DNA of 5,148 nt. Origin: Desulfobacterales bacterium (GTDB lineage: Bacteria; Desulfobacterota; Desulfobacteria; Desulfobacterales; DAOWNP01). A model generated the notes under the pieces. The model saw only the letters and a program-made list of their open reading frames with translations, made no database searches and was not told the DNA's origin. The stretch covers positions 1 to 5,148 of the forward strand of contig JASFBI010000184.1 in assembly GCA_030149595.1 (NCBI GenBank), read 5' to 3'. Numbering within the stretch: the stretch's first letter is position 1; each line of letters starts with the position of its first letter. Both the position numbers and the translations under genes were made by a program. This document shows positions 4,910 to 5,148 of this stretch, piece after piece.

Positions 4910-5148
4910 TTATGATTTTATGTTGTCTTTGTTATTATTATCAGTATTTTGTGTAGACTTGTCACTGTTTTTATTTTGTGCCTGGTCTTCATGATTTAGA
5001 TCAGTAAAACTTTTTTTTACATCATTAAGTTCAGAATCTAAATTAATTGATTCTTTGAAATCATATGCAGTTCTTCTAAGTTCGCCAAAAATACGGCCTA
5101 GAGTTTTTGCAAGTTCCGGAACTTTTTTAGGTCCTATTACAGTAAGTA
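4910..5148 (-). CDS. tatB: TatB/TatA-family translocase subunit, N-terminus outside window
   Basis: The minus strand is open from the right edge to the TAA at 4910-4912, giving 78 residues too short to stand out as a complete ORF. It begins 'LTVIGPKKVPELAKTLGR', the hinge and amphipathic helix of TatA/TatB proteins that follow the single N-terminal membrane segment. 'IFGELRRTAYDFKESINL' continues the helix, and the last 35 or so residues are an Asn/Lys/Asp-rich, probably disordered tail. The missing part should be only the short membrane helix, about 15-20 residues, giving a protein near 95-100 aa. TatB pairs with TatC as signal-peptide receptor and TatA forms the pore; the position directly before tatC favours TatB, but a dual-role TatA is possible. 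Confidence 0.83.
   Translation of the reverse strand, partial: LTVIGPKKVPELAKTLGRIFGELRRTAYDFKESINLDSELNDVKKSFTDLNHEDQAQNKNSDKSTQNTDNNNKDNIKS

Overview
The window is an AT-rich stretch of a bacterial chromosome with compact genes, short overlaps and normal Shine-Dalgarno sites. It combines a TatB/TatC translocase, molybdenum cofactor (Moco) genes and a PyrR-family protein. This, with the base composition and protein style, resembles anaerobic Desulfobacterota (Desulfobacterales-like). That placement is an inference from impression, not from a search.

Left part (1 to about 1530) looks accessory. It starts with the 3' end of a gene whose product ends in a staphylococcal-nuclease-fold domain that seems to have lost its catalytic residues; it may be the tail of a larger protein such as a DNA methyltransferase. 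Next comes a complete type II toxin-antitoxin operon: an Xre/MbcA/ParS-type antitoxin and a RES-domain toxin, translationally coupled by a 4-nt overlap. Its sigma70-type promoter has a -10 box sitting between the arms of a perfect 9-bp inverted repeat, as expected for autorepression. Two adjacent stem-loops follow, one with perfect 20-bp arms. They carry no U-tract and look more like a small inverted-repeat element than a terminator.

Middle (1577-2731): a stand-alone SRPBCC (START-fold) protein runs tail to tail with a minus-strand mobA (Moco guanylyltransferase), with only 3 nt between the stop codons.

Right part (2732-5148): an AT-rich, roughly 300-bp gap separates the divergent mobA and pyrR. 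It ends in a set of potential leader hairpins, the last of them terminator-like, just before pyrR. pyrR and moaB share one base (TAATG) and form an operon. On the opposite strand tatB (partial) and tatC converge on it.

Functional picture: MobA and MoaB work on molybdopterin maturation, and TatB/TatC export folded, cofactor-loaded proteins, of which molybdoenzymes are classic examples. PyrR links to pyrimidine salvage and regulation. The toxin-antitoxin pair and inverted-repeat elements appear to be insertions beside this housekeeping block. I see no CRISPR array, tRNA, rRNA or intact transposase. The clearest candidates for something undescribed are the 1404-1528 paired stem-loops and the pyrR leader.
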